Assembly: GCA_964581505.1 (NCBI GenBank) | Contig: CAZOOR010000035.1 | Location: 1-26,627, forward strand | Direction of reading: 5' to 3' | DNA length: 26,627 bases | From: CAZOOR01 sp964581505 | GTDB lineage: Bacteria > Bacteroidota > Ignavibacteria > Kapaibacteriales > UBA2268 | Shown: piece by piece, positions 25,926-26,627 of the stretch | Layout of the letters: each line of letters starts with the position of its first letter | Numbering within the stretch: the first letter of the stretch is position 1 | Notes under the pieces: generated by a model | Seen by the model: the letters and a program-made list of their open reading frames with translations, nothing else | The model's database searches: none | Told to the model about the DNA's origin: nothing | Program-made: the position numbers and the translations under genes

Positions 25926-26543
25926 ATGGGAAAATATATGGCAAAAAATAATCTCGAAGAGCTTGCATCAGTAACTTTGACCCCATATATACAGAAAGCT
26001 ACCGCACTAATTGGAGTACCCCGTAAAATCGGTGGCAATCAGTTTAGGCACATGATGGCTACACTTGGCATTCTAGTCGATTACAAAATTGTTGACTCCA
26101 TTATATTAAAGGCGTCAGTAATTCACGACCTGCTCGAAGATGTACCGGAGACAGACCAGCAGATTATACTGAATGCCGATACAGAGGGTAGCGAAGTGCT
26201 AACTATCGTCAGGGAATTAACACACAGTCCTGATGAATCGAAAATCGAATATTTACGGAGAATTCGGGACGAGGGTTCCGAAAAATCACAAATAATCAAA
26301 CTTGCCGATAGAATAAGTAATTTGACGGACATCAATACTGATATTTTCGATTATGAATTTATATCACGCTATATTGATGAAACCGAAAAATACATCTTAC
26401 CAATTGCTAAAGAAATAAATGAGGATATGTACAAAGAACTTTCGGATTTGATTGTTCGCAAGAAAAAATTAATAACAAATCTTCGGCAGATGCAGAGTAT
26501 TCTGAAAAATCTATTTTCAAAAAAACAAACAAATAACCATTAA
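25926..26543 (+). CDS. Stand-alone HD-domain hydrolase, SpoT/MESH1-like
   Basis: The 205-residue protein is almost entirely one HD domain. The metal and catalytic signature is complete: His42 in NQFRHMMA, His67-Asp68 and Glu71-Asp72 in VIHDLLEDVPETD, and Asp128 in IKLADRISNL. The order and spacing match the (p)ppGpp hydrolase half of RelA/SpoT and small alarmone hydrolases, and no synthetase domain follows. The C-terminal 40 residues form a basic helix (RKKKLITNLRQ). Substrate is inferred; other nucleotide phosphates are possible. ATG 25926 is used; ATG 25938, with a weak GGGA 8 nt upstream, is an equally good start and would remove four residues. It is divergent from the DUF6029-like gene. 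Confidence 0.85.
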   Translation: MGKYMAKNNLEELASVTLTPYIQKATALIGVPRKIGGNQFRHMMATLGILVDYKIVDSIILKASVIHDLLEDVPETDQQIILNADTEGSEVLTIVRELTHSPDESKIEYLRRIRDEGSEKSQIIKLADRISNLTDINTDIFDYEFISRYIDETEKYILPIAKEINEDMYKELSDLIVRKKKLITNLRQMQSILKNLFSKKQTNNH

Positions 26544-26597
26544 CATTTTTTCAGCGATAAACACTCCCTATTGCCAAGCCCGACACATCAAGCCGAA

Positions 26598-26627
26598 TAT
26601 GTCCCCCTTCGGAGGGGGTGCCTGCGG
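26598..26627. repeat. Start of a second palindromic repeat copy at the window edge
   Basis: CCCCCTT-CGG-AGGGGG hairpin followed by TGCCTGCGG, then cut by the window end. It parallels 9127-9157 (C-rich hairpin, GGTGCC, then a CGG block), so it is probably another copy of the same dispersed family with a different loop. Confidence 0.5.

Overview
The window looks like chromosome from an AT-rich member of the FCB group (Bacteroidota, Chlorobiota, Ignavibacteria or Kapabacteria). The evidence is at least four proteins with a signal peptide and a type IX secretion (T9SS) type A C-terminal sorting domain, many choice-of-anchor-D (ASH/HYDIN-like) Ig repeats, Omp28-type thioredoxin-like proteins, a DUF6029-like outer-membrane protein, and SCG/SCD-type lipoboxes. 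I cannot fix the genus from sequence alone. No rRNA, tRNA, CRISPR array, transposase or integrase was found.

Layout. (1) 1-2705, minus: the first 901 codons of an exported, repeat-rich, phage-tail-fibre-like adhesin that runs off the left edge. (2) 3129-4676, plus: nadB. (3) 4811-9037, plus: a 1408-residue T9SS cargo (beta-propeller, then cysteine-paired Ig repeats) with a TTG start. (4) 9075-9258: a terminator and a dense cluster of hairpins forming a palindromic repeat element; a related copy begins at the right edge (26598-26627). (5) 9286-12327, minus: a truncated propeller protein, a two-domain PsbP-like lipoprotein, a cytochrome-c-like lipoprotein, and panB, the last two overlapping by 4 bp. 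(6) 12562-19611, plus: three tandem T9SS-exported paralogues that share and shuffle modules (Omp28-like thioredoxin domain, NEW3-like Ig domain, an unassigned glutamine-amidotransferase-like domain, anchor-D repeats, sorting domain). (7) 19967-20733: an outer-membrane beta-barrel gene broken by a -1 frameshift. (8) 20843-21766, plus: murQ. (9) 21897-22823, minus: an Xre-RES toxin-antitoxin pair. (10) 23013-25823, minus: a DUF6029-like protein, a degenerate GIY-YIG ORF and an Omp28-type lipoprotein in a probable operon. (11) 25926-26543, plus: a stand-alone HD-domain (SpoT/MESH1-like) hydrolase.

Housekeeping functions (NAD, pantothenate, muropeptide recycling, alarmone turnover) are scattered singletons between blocks of surface and exported proteins. 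The most unusual region is 12.5-19.6 kb. Three adjacent genes combine the same modules in three ways. The first two carry near-identical terminators and matching upstream boxes at nearly the same distance from their starts, so they look like a tandem duplication of a whole transcription unit. The first has a CxxC motif as the only cysteines in the protein. With the Omp28-type lipoprotein at 23.0-23.9 kb, the window holds three predicted extracytoplasmic thioredoxin-like CxxC proteins. That suggests, but does not prove, surface redox or adhesion work.
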